Positions 17,797 to 32,313 of a DNA stretch of 64,000 nucleotides are shown here, piece by piece. Position numbers and translations under genes: made by a program. Position 1 is the stretch's first letter. Each line of letters starts with the position of its first letter. Under the pieces are notes generated by a model that saw only the letters and a list, made by a program, of their open reading frames with translations, did no database searches and was not told the DNA's origin. This DNA is from Thomasclavelia spiroformis DSM 1552 (GTDB taxonomy: Bacteria > Bacillota_I > Bacilli_A > Erysipelotrichales > Coprobacillaceae), in contig NZ_CP102275.1 in NCBI RefSeq assembly GCF_025149465.1, positions 620,001 to 684,000 of the forward strand. Direction: 5' to 3'.

Positions 17797-19051
17797 GTTG
17801 ATTTAATTTTTTGATATTACTTGTACGACCGTGTTTTAAAATTCGCTGATAATTTTGGGCAAGTGCTTTTTCATAATTACTTGTCATCCAAGGAATATAA
17901 AATTGCTCTCTTTCTAATTCTTTAGGTAAATATTGTATATATTCCCATAATTCCGGTCGATTATAATCATATTTTTCATCATCCTTTAATCCAACAGGAG
18001 TAAGTCTAAGATATTCAGGAATTTTTGATGAATTGGTATTTAGTGAAGATATAGCGGCATCAATTGCAGCTTCGCTTGATTTTGATTTTGGTGACAAACA
18101 TAAATCAATAATTACACTAGCAATAGGAATGCGTGCTTCAGGAAAGCCAATTATTTTTGCTGCTTGTAACGCCGTTACAGTACGCATACATGCATTTGGA
18201 TTTGCTAAACCAATATCTTCGTATGCTGTGGTGATTAATCTTCTTTCTAAAGATTCAATATCATTAGCTTTAATTAATTTTGCAAAGTAATACATTGCAC
18301 CATTTGGATCACTACCTCTAATAGATTTTTGTAGGCCACTTAAAGTATCATAATAATTATCTTCATTTTTATCATATGTAATGTTAGTTGTAATGGAACT
18401 ACGTTTTAAATCGTCAAGAGTAATATGATTGTCTTTACAAACAATTGAACAAATTTCTAGACAATTATAACCATAACGAATGTCACCATTACATGATTTG
18501 GCTATTTTAGCGAATACTTCATCATCAACAATATATTGATTATTTAAGCCGTTTAGTGAACTTGCTGCCCTTTTTAAACCAACTATAATTTCATTTACAG
18601 TTAATGATTTTACTTCTAAAATATGACAACGAGATCTAATTGCAGGATTTATTGAATGAAAAGGATTTGAAGTAGTGCATCCTGCAACTATAAGTAAACC
18701 ATTTTCCATATATGATAATAAATCATCTTGTCGAGCTTTATTTAATCGGTGAATTTCATCAATGATAATAAATAATCCATTACATAGTTTAGCTTCTTCA
18801 ATAATAATATCCATTTCTTTTTTATTACCAGTTGAAGCATTAAAAAAGCGACATGGAATATTAAGGTCGTTAGCTAAAGCATTTGCAATAGTTGTTTTTC
18901 CACAACCAGGATTCCCATATAAAATTATTGAAAAAGGATGTTTTTTTTCAACTATTTTTGTTAATATAGAATTTTCGCCAACTAAATGTTGTTGACCAAT
19001 TACATCACATAAATTTTTAGGTCGCATACGACTTGCAAGAGTTGATATCAT
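17789..19051 (-). CDS. rarA: Replication-associated recombination protein A (MgsA/RarA AAA+ ATPase)
   Basis: 420 residues. AAA+ clamp-loader-like ATPase acting at stalled forks. N-terminal RPKNLCDVIGQQHL, Walker A GNPGCGKTT, Walker B FIIIDEIHR, sensor TTSNPFHSINPA, and the RarA C-terminal domains including SDPNGAMYYFAKLI and TAYEDIGLANP. GGAAG precedes the start at 19051. It is divergent from dtd and convergent with miaA. Confidence 0.95.
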   Translation of the reverse strand: MISTLASRMRPKNLCDVIGQQHLVGENSILTKIVEKKHPFSIILYGNPGCGKTTIANALANDLNIPCRFFNASTGNKKEMDIIIEEAKLCNGLFIIIDEIHRLNKARQDDLLSYMENGLLIVAGCTTSNPFHSINPAIRSRCHILEVKSLTVNEIIVGLKRAASSLNGLNNQYIVDDEVFAKIAKSCNGDIRYGYNCLEICSIVCKDNHITLDDLKRSSITTNITYDKNEDNYYDTLSGLQKSIRGSDPNGAMYYFAKLIKANDIESLERRLITTAYEDIGLANPNACMRTVTALQAAKIIGFPEARIPIASVIIDLCLSPKSKSSEAAIDAAISSLNTNSSKIPEYLRLTPVGLKDDEKYDYNRPELWEYIQYLPKELEREQFYIPWMTSNYEKALAQNYQRILKHGRTSNIKKLNQQK

Positions 19052-19126
19052 ATTATCTTCCTTTCATTTTAAAAATCAGTTATAATAATTATAACATTTT
19101 TAAATATTGAAAGATAGGTGAATTAA

Positions 19127-19576
19127 ATGAGATTGGTAATACAAAGAGTAAGTAAAAGTAATGTGAAAGTTGATGGAAAAATTGTCGGCGAAATTGGAAA
19201 AGGATACATGGTTTTAGTTGGGATTACTGAAGGTGATGATGAAAAGATTGTTGATAAGATGGTAGAGAAATTAGTTAATCTAAGAATATTTGAAGATACA
19301 GAAAATAAAATGAATTTATCGTTAATAGATATTGGTGGAAGTATTTTATCAATATCACAATTTACGTTATATGCAAATTGTAAAAAAGGACGGAGACCAA
19401 GTTTTGTAGAAGCAGCAAAACCTGAAATTGCAAAACCACTGTATGAATATTTTAATAGCACACTAGAAAAAAAGGGTATTAAAGTAGAAAAAGGTATATT
19501 TGGGGCAATGATGGATGTATCATTGAACAATGATGGGCCAGTAACAATAATATTGGATAGTAAAGAGATTTTTTAA
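19127..19576 (+). CDS. dtd: D-aminoacyl-tRNA deacylase
   Basis: 149 residues, exact family size. Hydrolyses D-amino acids (and Gly from tRNA-Ala) off mischarged tRNAs. Both active-site signatures are present: SISQFTLYA (Ser-Gln-Phe-Thr) and the cross-subunit Gly-Pro motif NNDGPVTI. N-terminus RLVIQRVSKSNVKVDG is typical. A TATAAT at 19081-19086 in the short divergent gap may be its -10. Confidence 0.96.
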   Translation: MRLVIQRVSKSNVKVDGKIVGEIGKGYMVLVGITEGDDEKIVDKMVEKLVNLRIFEDTENKMNLSLIDIGGSILSISQFTLYANCKKGRRPSFVEAAKPEIAKPLYEYFNSTLEKKGIKVEKGIFGAMMDVSLNNDGPVTIILDSKEIF

Positions 19577-19670
19577 TAATATAATGGAGAACACAAACTA
19601 GTGTTCTTTTATATTTATATATTGTAAAGAACAGAGAATATAAAAAAAGATAAAAAAAGGCAAAAAAAGC
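19577..19670. other. A-rich gap between dtd and the rRNA promoters
   Basis: No gene. Purine-rich sequence with repeated A tracts, especially 19641-19670, which would act as an UP-element for the downstream rRNA promoter. The whole gene-free stretch to the 16S start contains the two promoters and leader listed separately. Confidence 0.4.
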
Positions 19671-19699
19671 TTTACAAAGGCAAAGGAATATGGTAAATT
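19671..19699 (+). promoter_or_regulatory. rRNA operon promoter P1
   Basis: TTTACA (19671-19676), 17-base spacer, TAAATT (19694-19699), preceded by A tracts. Confidence 0.6.
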
Positions 19700-19754
19700 A
19701 AGTGAGCACTCGAGAGAAGAGGAAAGAGGCTTTAGAAAAAGATGGAAAAAGATA

Positions 19755-19783
19755 TTGACTAAAGTCAAAAAAGAGTGTAAGAT
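19755..19783 (+). promoter_or_regulatory. rRNA operon promoter P2
   Basis: TTGACT (19755-19760), 17-base spacer, TAAGAT (19778-19783), 84 bases after P1. Tandem promoters are usual for Firmicutes rRNA operons. Confidence 0.75.
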
Positions 19784-19824
19784 AAGAAAGTCGGCAAAAG
19801 AGAGGCCGATAAGAGAGATCATTG

Positions 19825-21477
<1,653 letters not shown>

Positions 21478-21516
21478 GAGTGAAACTCGAAGAAGAGAGA
21501 AGCTCAGAGATCATTG

Positions 21517-24612
<3,096 letters not shown>

Positions 24613-24647
24613 GAGTGATTCTCGAAAGGAATTGCTTAAAAGAGAAG

Positions 24648-24757
24648 ATCTGGTAGCGATAGCATGATGGACACACCTGTACCCATACCGAACACAGAAG
24701 TTAAGCATCATAACGGCGACGATAGTACTGCGGTGCGACAATAGCAAGCTGCCGGTT
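24648..24757 (+). rRNA. rrf: 5S ribosomal RNA
   Basis: About 110 bases with the universally conserved CCATACCGAACACAGAAGTTAAGC core; the ends TCTGGTAGC and GCTGCCGG pair as helix I. A T-run follows immediately. It closes the rRNA operon. Confidence 0.93.
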
Positions 24758-24792
24758 CTTTTTTTATTTTGGGATCATATATTCTTCATCAT

Positions 24793-24822
24793 ATACCGGT
24801 ACCTTCTCCGGTATCTTTTTTT
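24793..24822 (+). terminator. rRNA operon terminator
   Basis: ATACCGG (24793-24799) with CCGGTAT (24808-24814), then C and seven T. The T-run right after 5S may be a first stop point. Confidence 0.8.
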
Positions 24823-24934
24823 GTTTCTTCTTCTTATACATGAATACATATTTTTTTGATTTTATTGATTTTTTTAGTAAATCGCATAAAATATAAATGA
24901 AATTTATGATATTTGTAAAAAAATATCTTTTTAT

Positions 24935-24963
24935 TGACATGGGAGTTATTTATAGGTATGATA
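24935..24963 (+). promoter_or_regulatory. Strong promoter of the liv operon
   Basis: TTGACA (24935-24940), 17-base spacer, TATGAT (24958-24963). It lies about 40 bases before the livK ATG and within an upstream open frame, so it supports the start at 25002. Confidence 0.85.
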
Positions 24964-25001
24964 ATAATAAATCTATAAAGAATATTAGAGGGGATGTCAA
25001 T

Positions 25002-26162
25002 ATGAAAAGAAATTTATCAAAATTCAAAAAAGTTATAGCTACTTTGTCAGTAGCAAGTATACTTGTTGCTTGTGGTGGCGGAGGAGGTTCTGCAACTACT
25101 GATATTAGTGAAGCAAAATTAGGTTTTATTGGACCATTATCGGGTGATGCTTCTCAATATGGCATTGCAGTAAAAAATGCAATTGAGCTTGCGATTAATG
25201 AATATAATGATGAGAATGATACAAATATTACAGCTGTTTATTTAGACGATAAAGCCGATGCAACTGAAGGTGTTAATGCTTATAATAAACTTGTAACAGA
25301 AGAAGGGGTAAATGCGATAATTGGATCAGTTACTTCTGGTTCAGCACTAGCTGTAGTTGCTACTGCTGAAGCTGATGGAATACCTATTTTAACTCCATCT
25401 GGTTCTGCAGACCAGATTACAATTAATGATGAAGGTGAAACATATGAAAATGTATTTAGAATTTGTACTAATGATTCATATGCTGGAACATTTTTAGCTA
25501 AAAAGTGTAATACAGATTTTAATTATAAAAAAGTAGCAATTTTATCAAATAAAGATTCTGATTATTCTACTGGGTTACGTGATGCATTTGTAGAAGAAGC
25601 AAAAAATCAAAATGTAGAAGTTGTATTTGATGAAACATATACTAAGGATACAAAAGATTATTCAACATATATTTCTAAATTAAAGAATGAAGAATATGAT
25701 ACAATTTTCTTACCTGATTATTATGAACAAGTAGTTACAATTGTCCAACAATTCCGTGATGCAGGAATTAATACTCCATTACTTGGTGCTGATGGATGGG
25801 ATGGAGTTTTAGGTGTTAGCGGTGTTGATGGAAACATCTTTAATGGAAGTTATTATACAAGTGGATTTGATAAAAATTCTTCTGATGAAAATGTTCAAAG
25901 ATTTGTAAAAAATTATACTGATAAATATAAAACTGAACCAAATATGTTTGCTGCATTTGCTTATGATGCTGTATTTGTAATGATGGATGCTATGGAAAGA
26001 GCAGGAACTACTGAATCTTCAAAAGTTAATGAGGCATTAGCTGATACTAATTATAAAAACGGTGTAGCAGGTGCATTTAAATATGATAAAAAACATAATC
26101 CAATTAAAGAAATGGTAATTGTAGGTTTTGAAAATGGTGAGTATGTAACTAATTCAAATTAA
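25002..26162 (+). CDS. livK: Branched-chain amino acid ABC transporter, substrate-binding lipoprotein
   Basis: 386 residues. Lipoprotein signal peptide with lipobox LVAC (Cys24), then a Gly/Ser linker and a periplasmic-binding type I fold: IGFIGPLSGDASQYG-like opening (KLGFIGPLSGDASQYG), IGSVTSGSALAVVATAE, PILTPSGSADQ, and LLGADGWDG. This family binds Leu/Ile/Val, sometimes other amino acids. AGAGGGG precedes the ATG. It is first in livKHMGF and separated from livH by a hairpin, which would give excess binding protein. Confidence 0.92.
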   Translation: MKRNLSKFKKVIATLSVASILVACGGGGGSATTDISEAKLGFIGPLSGDASQYGIAVKNAIELAINEYNDENDTNITAVYLDDKADATEGVNAYNKLVTEEGVNAIIGSVTSGSALAVVATAEADGIPILTPSGSADQITINDEGETYENVFRICTNDSYAGTFLAKKCNTDFNYKKVAILSNKDSDYSTGLRDAFVEEAKNQNVEVVFDETYTKDTKDYSTYISKLKNEEYDTIFLPDYYEQVVTIVQQFRDAGINTPLLGADGWDGVLGVSGVDGNIFNGSYYTSGFDKNSSDENVQRFVKNYTDKYKTEPNMFAAFAYDAVFVMMDAMERAGTTESSKVNEALADTNYKNGVAGAFKYDKKHNPIKEMVIVGFENGEYVTNSN

Positions 26163-26170
26163 GTTTAAGT

Positions 26171-26206
26171 AAAAAAAGCAATTGGAATATATTCCATTGC
26201 TTTTTT
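26171..26206 (+). terminator. Attenuating hairpin between livK and livH
   Basis: GCAAT/ATTGC around TGGAATA/TATTCCA with a bulge, flanked by seven A and followed by six T. Placed inside the operon, 10 bases after the livK stop. Confidence 0.7.
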
Positions 26207-26225
26207 AGAATAATGAGGTGAAAGA

Positions 26226-27101
26226 ATGGATTTTATAGAACAAATAATAAATGGACTAAGTACCGGAAGTATGTATGCCTTAGTTGCGGTTGGTTATACG
26301 ATGGTTTATGGAATTGCTAAAATGATTAATTTTGCTCATGGTGAAATTATTATGGTAGGTGCGTATATAACTTATGCATGTATGTCAGTATTTGGGTTAC
26401 CAATGATTTTAGCTGTAATCTTATCTATTATTGGATGTGCTCTATTAGGTATTGTAACAGAACGTGTAGCTTATCGACCATTGCGTGGTAGCGGGTCTTT
26501 AGCAGTTTTAATTACTGCCATTGGTGTAAGTTATTTATTACAAAATTTATTTTTAATTATTTTTGGCTCAGCATCATTAACATTTCCAAAAATAATTCCA
26601 TCTGGAACAATTCATTTAGGTGCTATTTCCATGTCATATGTAACAATTGCAACATTAGTAATTACAGCAATATCAACGGCATTATTACTTTTCTTTATCA
26701 ATAAAACAAAATTAGGTAAAGCAATGCGTGCTGTAAGTGAAGATGGAAAAGCAGCACAATTGATGGGAATAAATATTGATACAACTATTGCTTTAACTTT
26801 TGCAATTGGATCTGCTTTAGCAGCTATTGCAGGTGTAATTTATGGAACAAAATTTTCTTTAATTAACCCATATATTGGTGCAATGCTAGGAATTAAAGCA
26901 TTTATTGCAGCAGTATTAGGAGGAATTGGAAGTATACAAGGTGCGATGATCGGAGGCCTTATTATAGGAATAGCTGAATCATTTACAATTACCTATATTT
27001 CTTCAGCTTTTTCTGATGCAGTTGTTTTTGGAATTTTAATATTTATATTGCTTATTAAGCCTGCTGGTTTATTTGGAAGCAATGTAAGAGAGAAAGTATA
27101 G
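26226..27101 (+). CDS. livH: Branched-chain amino acid ABC transporter permease LivH
   Basis: 291-residue inner-membrane permease with about eight hydrophobic helices. N-terminal INGLSTGSMYALVAVGYTMV and the INFAHGEIIM motif are diagnostic of LivH. GKAMRAVSEDGKAAQLMGIN is the EAA-type cytoplasmic loop that contacts the ATPase. ATGAGGTGAAAG precedes the ATG. Confidence 0.93.
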   Translation: MDFIEQIINGLSTGSMYALVAVGYTMVYGIAKMINFAHGEIIMVGAYITYACMSVFGLPMILAVILSIIGCALLGIVTERVAYRPLRGSGSLAVLITAIGVSYLLQNLFLIIFGSASLTFPKIIPSGTIHLGAISMSYVTIATLVITAISTALLLFFINKTKLGKAMRAVSEDGKAAQLMGINIDTTIALTFAIGSALAAIAGVIYGTKFSLINPYIGAMLGIKAFIAAVLGGIGSIQGAMIGGLIIGIAESFTITYISSAFSDAVVFGILIFILLIKPAGLFGSNVREKV

Positions 27102-27111
27102 GTGATTGAAT

Positions 27112-28047
27112 ATGAAAAAACAATTTAAAAAGGTTGGTATATCATTTATAGGTACAATTTTACTATATTTTATTTTAACATTTTTAATATCTAGTGGTAT
27201 TATTTCTAATTATTGGTTAGGAATTATTATGATTGCAGGAATTAATATTATTTTAGCATCATCATTAAATTTAGCAACTGGATATTTAGGACAATTAACA
27301 CTAGGACATGCTGGATTTATGTCTGTAGGTGCATATGTTTCAGCGTTATGTAGTATTCATTTAGAATTGCCATTTATTGCTTCACTATTAATGGGAGCTA
27401 TTATAGCGGCTATTATTGGAATTATTATTGGAATCCCAACATTGCGTTTAAAAGGGGATTATTTATGTATTATTACATTGGCGTTTAATGAAATTATAAG
27501 AGTTATTATGGTAAACTTAAGCATTACTAATGGTTCGAAAGGATTAGTTGGAATTCCACGTAGTACAAATTTTGCAATTGTATTTTTTTCGGCAGCAGTT
27601 ACAGTTTTTGTAATATATTCGATTGTTAAGTCAAGACATGGACGTGCTATTATTTCTATTCGTGAAGATGAAACTGCGAGTGAACTAAGTGGAATACCTA
27701 CTACTTATTATAAAATATTAGCTTTTGCAATTTCTGCATTTTTTGCAGGGTTAGCTGGAGGATTGTATGCTCATTATATTACTGTAATTTCACCAAAAGT
27801 ATTTGATTATAATAAATCAGTAGAAATATTGGTTATCGTTGTGCTTGGTGGTATGGGAAATTGGAAAGGTTCAATTATTGCGGCTATTGTGATGACAATT
27901 TTACCAGAATATCTTAGAGCATTTTCACAATACAGAATGTTATTATATGCAGCAATATTGATTATTGCTATGATCTTAAAAGAAAAAAATATTTTTAAAA
28001 CTATTAAAAATTATATCCCTTTTCTAAAAGATAAGGAGGTAGTTTAA
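27112..28047 (+). CDS. livM: Branched-chain amino acid ABC transporter permease LivM
   Basis: 311 residues, polytopic. LSLNLATGYLGQLTLGHAGF-type motif (SSLNLATGYLGQLTLGHAGF) and AIISIREDETASELSGIPT identify LivM. The start ATG 27112 has AGGTGATT upstream; a TTG two codons earlier is less likely. It pairs with LivH to form the channel. Confidence 0.92.
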   Translation: MKKQFKKVGISFIGTILLYFILTFLISSGIISNYWLGIIMIAGINIILASSLNLATGYLGQLTLGHAGFMSVGAYVSALCSIHLELPFIASLLMGAIIAAIIGIIIGIPTLRLKGDYLCIITLAFNEIIRVIMVNLSITNGSKGLVGIPRSTNFAIVFFSAAVTVFVIYSIVKSRHGRAIISIREDETASELSGIPTTYYKILAFAISAFFAGLAGGLYAHYITVISPKVFDYNKSVEILVIVVLGGMGNWKGSIIAAIVMTILPEYLRAFSQYRMLLYAAILIIAMILKEKNIFKTIKNYIPFLKDKEVV

Positions 28048-28812
28048 ATGGCTTTATTAGAAGCAAAGGGTTTAGGAATTAGATTTGGTGGATTAAAAGC
28101 AGTCGACGAATTTAATTTTGAGATAGATGAAAATCAATTGTTTGGATTGATTGGTCCAAATGGTGCAGGTAAAACTACTGTTTTTAACTTACTTACAGGC
28201 GTATATAAACCAACAAGTGGCGGTATTGTCTTTGCAGGGAAATCAATTAATAAACTAACTCCTACAAAAATAACACAATTAGGAATTGCTCGAACATTCC
28301 AAAATATTCGTTTGTTTAAAGATATGACAGTATTAGACAATGTTAAAGTTGGGTTACATTATTCACAGAATTATTCTTTATTAGCGAGTATTTTACATTT
28401 ACCTAACTATTTTAAAGGTGAAGAACAAATGACAAAAAAAGCAATGGAATTACTGGAAGTCTTTGATTTAGATAAATATGCAGATGTTAAAGCATCTAAT
28501 TTACCATATGGTAAACAACGAAAATTGGAAATTGCTAGAGCTCTTGCTACTTCACCAAAATTATTGTTATTAGACGAACCAGCTGCTGGTATGAATCCTA
28601 CAGAAACTGCAGAACTAATGGAAACAATACAAATAGTTCGTAAAAAATTTCAAGTTTCTATTTTGTTAATTGAACATGATATGAAATTAGTAATGGGAAT
28701 TTGTGATAAAATAGCAGTATTAAATTTCGGGACAATAATTGCATTTGGTACACCAGATGAAATAAAGTCTAATCCAGATGTTATAGCTGCATATTTAGGT
28801 AATAGTGACTAG
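28048..28812 (+). CDS. livG: Branched-chain amino acid ABC transporter ATP-binding protein LivG
   Basis: 254 residues. Walker A GPNGAGKTT, the Q-loop in ARTFQNIRLF, Walker B LLLLDEPAAGMNP and the H-loop in LLIEHDM. The ABC signature is divergent: LPYGKQRKLEIARAL, normal for LivG. ATAAGGAGG lies before the start. Adjacent to livM without a gap. Confidence 0.94.
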   Translation: MALLEAKGLGIRFGGLKAVDEFNFEIDENQLFGLIGPNGAGKTTVFNLLTGVYKPTSGGIVFAGKSINKLTPTKITQLGIARTFQNIRLFKDMTVLDNVKVGLHYSQNYSLLASILHLPNYFKGEEQMTKKAMELLEVFDLDKYADVKASNLPYGKQRKLEIARALATSPKLLLLDEPAAGMNPTETAELMETIQIVRKKFQVSILLIEHDMKLVMGICDKIAVLNFGTIIAFGTPDEIKSNPDVIAAYLGNSD

Positions 28813-28822
28813 GAGGGTTAAG

Positions 28823-29524
28823 ATGTTAAAAGTTAATAATTTGAATGTTCATTATGGTGTTATTAATGCTGTTAAGAATGTTACATTTGATGTAAATGAA
28901 GGCGAAATAGTTGCGTTAATTGGTGCAAATGGAGCAGGCAAAACATCTATTATGCATGCTTTAAGTGGATTATTAAAATCTACAATTGGTGATATATTTT
29001 TTATGGATAAAAATATTAATAAGATGCCAGCTCATAAAATAATTGCAGAAGGTTTAGCACAAGTTCCAGAGGGGCGTAGAATTTTTGCTCAATTATCAGT
29101 TGAAGATAATTTGGAAATGGGTGCTTATTTAAGAACTGATAAAATCGGAATTGAAAGAGATTTAGAAAACATTTATAATAAATTTCCTCGTTTAAAAGAG
29201 CGTAAACACCAATTAGCTGGAACATTATCTGGTGGGGAACAACAAATGCTTGCAATGGGAAGAGCTTTAATGTCACGTCCAAAGTTATTGTTATTAGATG
29301 AACCATCAATGGGTTTATCACCAATTTTAGTTAATGAAATTTTTGAAATAATAAAAGAGATAAATAAAGATGGAGTAACTATTTTCTTAGTTGAGCAAAA
29401 TGCTAATAAAGCATTATCTATAGCTAATCGTGCATATGTTTTAGAAACAGGAAAAATTACTATTTCTGGAGAAGCATCAGATGTTGCAAATAATCCAAAA
29501 GTTCGTGAAGCATATTTAGGATAA
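28823..29524 (+). CDS. livF: Branched-chain amino acid ABC transporter ATP-binding protein LivF
   Basis: 233 residues. Walker A GANGAGKTS, VPEGRRIFAQLSVEDNLEMG (LivF hallmark), signature LSGGEQQMLAMGRAL and Walker B LLLLDEPSMGLSP. The ATG at 28823 has AGGAGGG six bases upstream; a GTG at 28805 overlaps livG and is unlikely. Last gene of the operon. Confidence 0.94.
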   Translation: MLKVNNLNVHYGVINAVKNVTFDVNEGEIVALIGANGAGKTSIMHALSGLLKSTIGDIFFMDKNINKMPAHKIIAEGLAQVPEGRRIFAQLSVEDNLEMGAYLRTDKIGIERDLENIYNKFPRLKERKHQLAGTLSGGEQQMLAMGRALMSRPKLLLLDEPSMGLSPILVNEIFEIIKEINKDGVTIFLVEQNANKALSIANRAYVLETGKITISGEASDVANNPKVREAYLG

Positions 29525-29534
29525 AAATGATAAT

Positions 29535-29569
29535 AAAAATGTCATGAGTTAAAACTCATGACATTTTTT
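29535..29569. terminator. Bidirectional terminator between livF and ptsI
   Basis: AAAAATGTCATGAGTT (29535-29550) and its exact complement at 29553-29568, 16 pairs with a 2-base nominal loop, T-run on the plus side and A-run on the other. Confidence 0.88.
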
Positions 29570-29583
29570 ATAATATATTTATA

Positions 29584-31293
29584 TTATAATTCAATATATT
29601 TTTTTACTAAAGCAACTACTTCATCCATTGTAGAACAATTAATAGCTTTAGCTGCTAATTCATTCATTTCAGATTTTTTCATTGATCTAATTAATTTTCT
29701 TTGAGCTAAAATAGATGTAGCTGACATAGAGAATTCATCTAGTCCTAAACCGATTAGTAATGGTGCTGCAATTGCTTCACCAGCCATTTCACCACACATA
29801 CCTGTCCATTTACCTTCTTTATGAGATGATTCAATTACATGTTTGATTAAACGTAAAATTGATGGATGGAAAGGTTGATATAAGTATGAAACTCCTGATG
29901 ACATTCTATCTGCAGCAAAAGTATATTGAACTAAATCATTTGTACCAATTGAGAAGAAGTCAACTTCTTTAGCAAATTGATCAGCTAATACTGCAGCAGC
30001 AGGGATTTCAATCATAATACCAACTTGGAAATTATCAGAAACAGCAATACCTTCATTTACTAATTTTTCTTTTTCTTCTAATAAAATTCCTTTTGCTTTT
30101 CTAAATTCATCTAAAGTAGCAATCATTGGGAACATAATTCTTAAATCACCATAGACAGATGCTCTAAGTAAAGCTCTTAATTGAACTCTAAAAATATCTT
30201 CTTTTTGGAAACATAAACGAATTGCTCTAACACCTAGGAATGGATTCATTTCTTCTGGTAATGGAAGAGCTTCAATTTTTTTATCTCCACCAATATCTAA
30301 TGTACGAACAACAACTGGTTTACCACTCATACCTTCTAAAACTTCCTTATATACAGAAAATTGTTGTTCTTCAGTAGGTAATTCAGCTGATTCCATATAT
30401 AAGAACTCAGTTCTAAATAAACCTACTCCTTCACCACCATTATCTAAGACAGCTTGAATATCTTTAGGAGAACCGATATTAGCTACTAACTCAACATGAT
30501 GATCATCTAAAGTAATAGATTTTTCGTTTTTTAATTTTTTTAATTCTTCTTTATAAGCAATAAATGCTTCACGTTTAGCTTGATATTCTTTAATTTCTTC
30601 TTCGTTTGGATTTACAATAACAATACCAGCTTCACCGTCTAAAATAATCATGTCATTTTCATTAACATCTTCAGTAATTGTTTTACAAGAAACAACAGCA
30701 GGAATTTCTAATGAACGAGCCATAATAGCTGAATGAGATGTTCTACCGCCAATATTAGTAGCAAAACCTCTTACTAAATTTTTATTTAATTGAGCTGTAT
30801 CTGAAGGAGTCAAATCATCAGCAATAATTACTACTTCCTCATCAATTAATGCAGGATTAGGTAATGATTTACCTAATAAATTAGCTAATAAACGACGAGA
30901 AACGTCTTTAATATCAGCAGCTCTTTCTTTGAAATAAGCATCATCCATGCTTTCAAACATTGCAATGAACATATTTGCAACTTCTTCTAATGCTGCAGCA
31001 GCATTAATTTTTTCATTTTTTATTTTGTCTTCAACTTGACTTTTTAATTCAGGATCTTGCAATACTAATGCATGCGCATCAAATACTGCTGCTTCTTCTG
31101 CTGATAAGTTCTTAGCAGCAGCTTCTTTAATAGATTCTAATTCTTTTGCAGTTTGTGTCATAGCATCATCATATTTTTTGATTTCAGCATCTGCATCTTC
31201 TACTGTAACTTTAGTCACAGTTAAATCAGGCATAACTAGTTTATAAGCTTTAGCGATAGCAATCCCACTAGATGCCCCAATTCCGTTTATCAT
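29584..31293 (-). CDS. ptsI: Phosphoenolpyruvate-protein phosphotransferase (PTS enzyme I)
   Basis: 569 residues. Enzyme I takes phosphate from PEP and passes it to HPr for all PTS sugars. The phosphorylated His is in [20 protein letters not shown]. The PEP-binding barrel shows [34 protein letters not shown] and the catalytic Cys region GMCGEMAGE. The start at 31293 ([15 protein letters not shown]) has GGAGGTG upstream. ptsH is not adjacent. It is divergent from nagB, which fits amino-sugar uptake by the PTS. Confidence 0.95.
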   Translation of the reverse strand: MINGIGASSGIAIAKAYKLVMPDLTVTKVTVEDADAEIKKYDDAMTQTAKELESIKEAAAKNLSAEEAAVFDAHALVLQDPELKSQVEDKIKNEKINAAAALEEVANMFIAMFESMDDAYFKERAADIKDVSRRLLANLLGKSLPNPALIDEEVVIIADDLTPSDTAQLNKNLVRGFATNIGGRTSHSAIMARSLEIPAVVSCKTITEDVNENDMIILDGEAGIVIVNPNEEEIKEYQAKREAFIAYKEELKKLKNEKSITLDDHHVELVANIGSPKDIQAVLDNGGEGVGLFRTEFLYMESAELPTEEQQFSVYKEVLEGMSGKPVVVRTLDIGGDKKIEALPLPEEMNPFLGVRAIRLCFQKEDIFRVQLRALLRASVYGDLRIMFPMIATLDEFRKAKGILLEEKEKLVNEGIAVSDNFQVGIMIEIPAAAVLADQFAKEVDFFSIGTNDLVQYTFAADRMSSGVSYLYQPFHPSILRLIKHVIESSHKEGKWTGMCGEMAGEAIAAPLLIGLGLDEFSMSATSILAQRKLIRSMKKSEMNELAAKAINCSTMDEVVALVKKYIEL

Positions 31294-31432
31294 TATAAAA
31301 ACACCTCCGTACATCACTTATTCTACCTTATTTTATATGAAAAATAAAGAAATATTGTAGCCAGGTTTGTCTTTTTTTTAATCTACTTATAAATAGTAGG
31401 AGTAAAATAAAATATATTGTTTATACAAAAAT

Positions 31433-31481
31433 TATCAAAAGATAGCTTTAGCTTGAAGTTTTGATATAAAAATAGTATCAT
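31433..31481 (+). promoter_or_regulatory. nagB promoter with overlapping inverted repeat
   Basis: Promoter TTGAAG (31453-31458), 17-base spacer, TATCAT (31476-31481). An inverted repeat TATCAAAA (31433-31440) / TTTTGATA (31459-31466) spans the -35 and could be an operator. The regulator is not identified. Confidence 0.45.
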
Positions 31482-31501
31482 AATAAGAGGAGGGACAGAA
31501 T

Positions 31502-32233
31502 ATGAAAGTAATTATTTGTGAAAATTATGAAGAAGCAAGCCAAAAAGCGGCTGATATTATGCTGGAAGTTGTGAAAAATAAACCAACTGCTAATTTAGGA
31601 TTAGCTACAGGTTCAACACCAATTAAAATGTATGAATTAATGGTTAAAGATCATAAGGAGAACGGGACTTCTTATCAAGATATTAAATCATACAACTTAG
31701 ATGAATATTATGGATTAGAAAAAACACATCCACAAAGTTATTATTATTTTATGCAAGAGCATTTATTTTCAAGTATTGATATTAAACCTGAAAATATCCA
31801 TGTACCAAGTGGAGCAGGGGATATTCAAGAAAACTGTGATGAATATAATAAAATGTTAGCTGAAAATCCTATTGATATTCAATTATTAGGTATTGGTTCA
31901 AATGGACATATTGGTTTCAATGAACCAGGAACATCATTTGATGCAGTTACGCATAAGGTTGATCTAAAGCAAAGCACTATTGAAGATAATGCACGATTAT
32001 TTTTTGATGGCAAAATTGATGATGTGCCAAAACAAGCAATTAGTATGGGAATTAAAAATATAATGAATGCAAAAAGTATCTTGATTTTAGCATTTGGTAA
32101 AGGTAAAGCTGAAGCTGTAAAAGGAATGATTGAGGGTCCAGTTACAACTGATCTTCCTGCAAGTGTTTTACAAAATCATGATGATGTAACAGTTATTATT
32201 GATAAAGATGCTGCATCTCTTTTAACAAAATAA
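31502..32233 (+). CDS. nagB: Glucosamine-6-phosphate deaminase
   Basis: 243 residues. Converts glucosamine-6-P to fructose-6-P plus ammonia, the entry of GlcNAc, and of ManNAc from sialic acid, into glycolysis. Motifs: LATGSTPIKMYELM, YNLDEYYGL, GIGSNGHIGFNEPG with the catalytic Asp/His/Glu set, and ILILAFGKGKAEAVKGMIEG. It lacks the extra C-terminal allosteric segment of E. coli NagB, as in other Firmicutes. GAGGAGGG precedes the ATG. nagA is not in the window. Confidence 0.96.
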   Translation: MKVIICENYEEASQKAADIMLEVVKNKPTANLGLATGSTPIKMYELMVKDHKENGTSYQDIKSYNLDEYYGLEKTHPQSYYYFMQEHLFSSIDIKPENIHVPSGAGDIQENCDEYNKMLAENPIDIQLLGIGSNGHIGFNEPGTSFDAVTHKVDLKQSTIEDNARLFFDGKIDDVPKQAISMGIKNIMNAKSILILAFGKGKAEAVKGMIEGPVTTDLPASVLQNHDDVTVIIDKDAASLLTK

Positions 32234-32241
32234 TTATTAAC

Positions 32242-32269
32242 AGAAAGATTTAAAAATCTTTCTTTTTTT
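32242..32269 (+). terminator. nagB terminator
   Basis: AGAAAGATTT (32242-32251) with AAATCTTTCT (32254-32263), followed by T-run. Only about 45 bases before the next start. Confidence 0.8.
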
Positions 32270-32313
32270 ACACATTTTAGCAAAATATGTAAAGAATTAT
32301 TGGAGGAACTTGA

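Noticed and set aside
19123-19530. 135-codon minus-strand frame opposite dtd
   Set aside because: dtd is diagnostic over its full length on the plus strand; the antisense frame has no family features.
24897-25001. N-terminal extension of livK
   Set aside because: The promoter TTGACA-17-TATGAT lies inside it and the lipoprotein signal starts at 25002.
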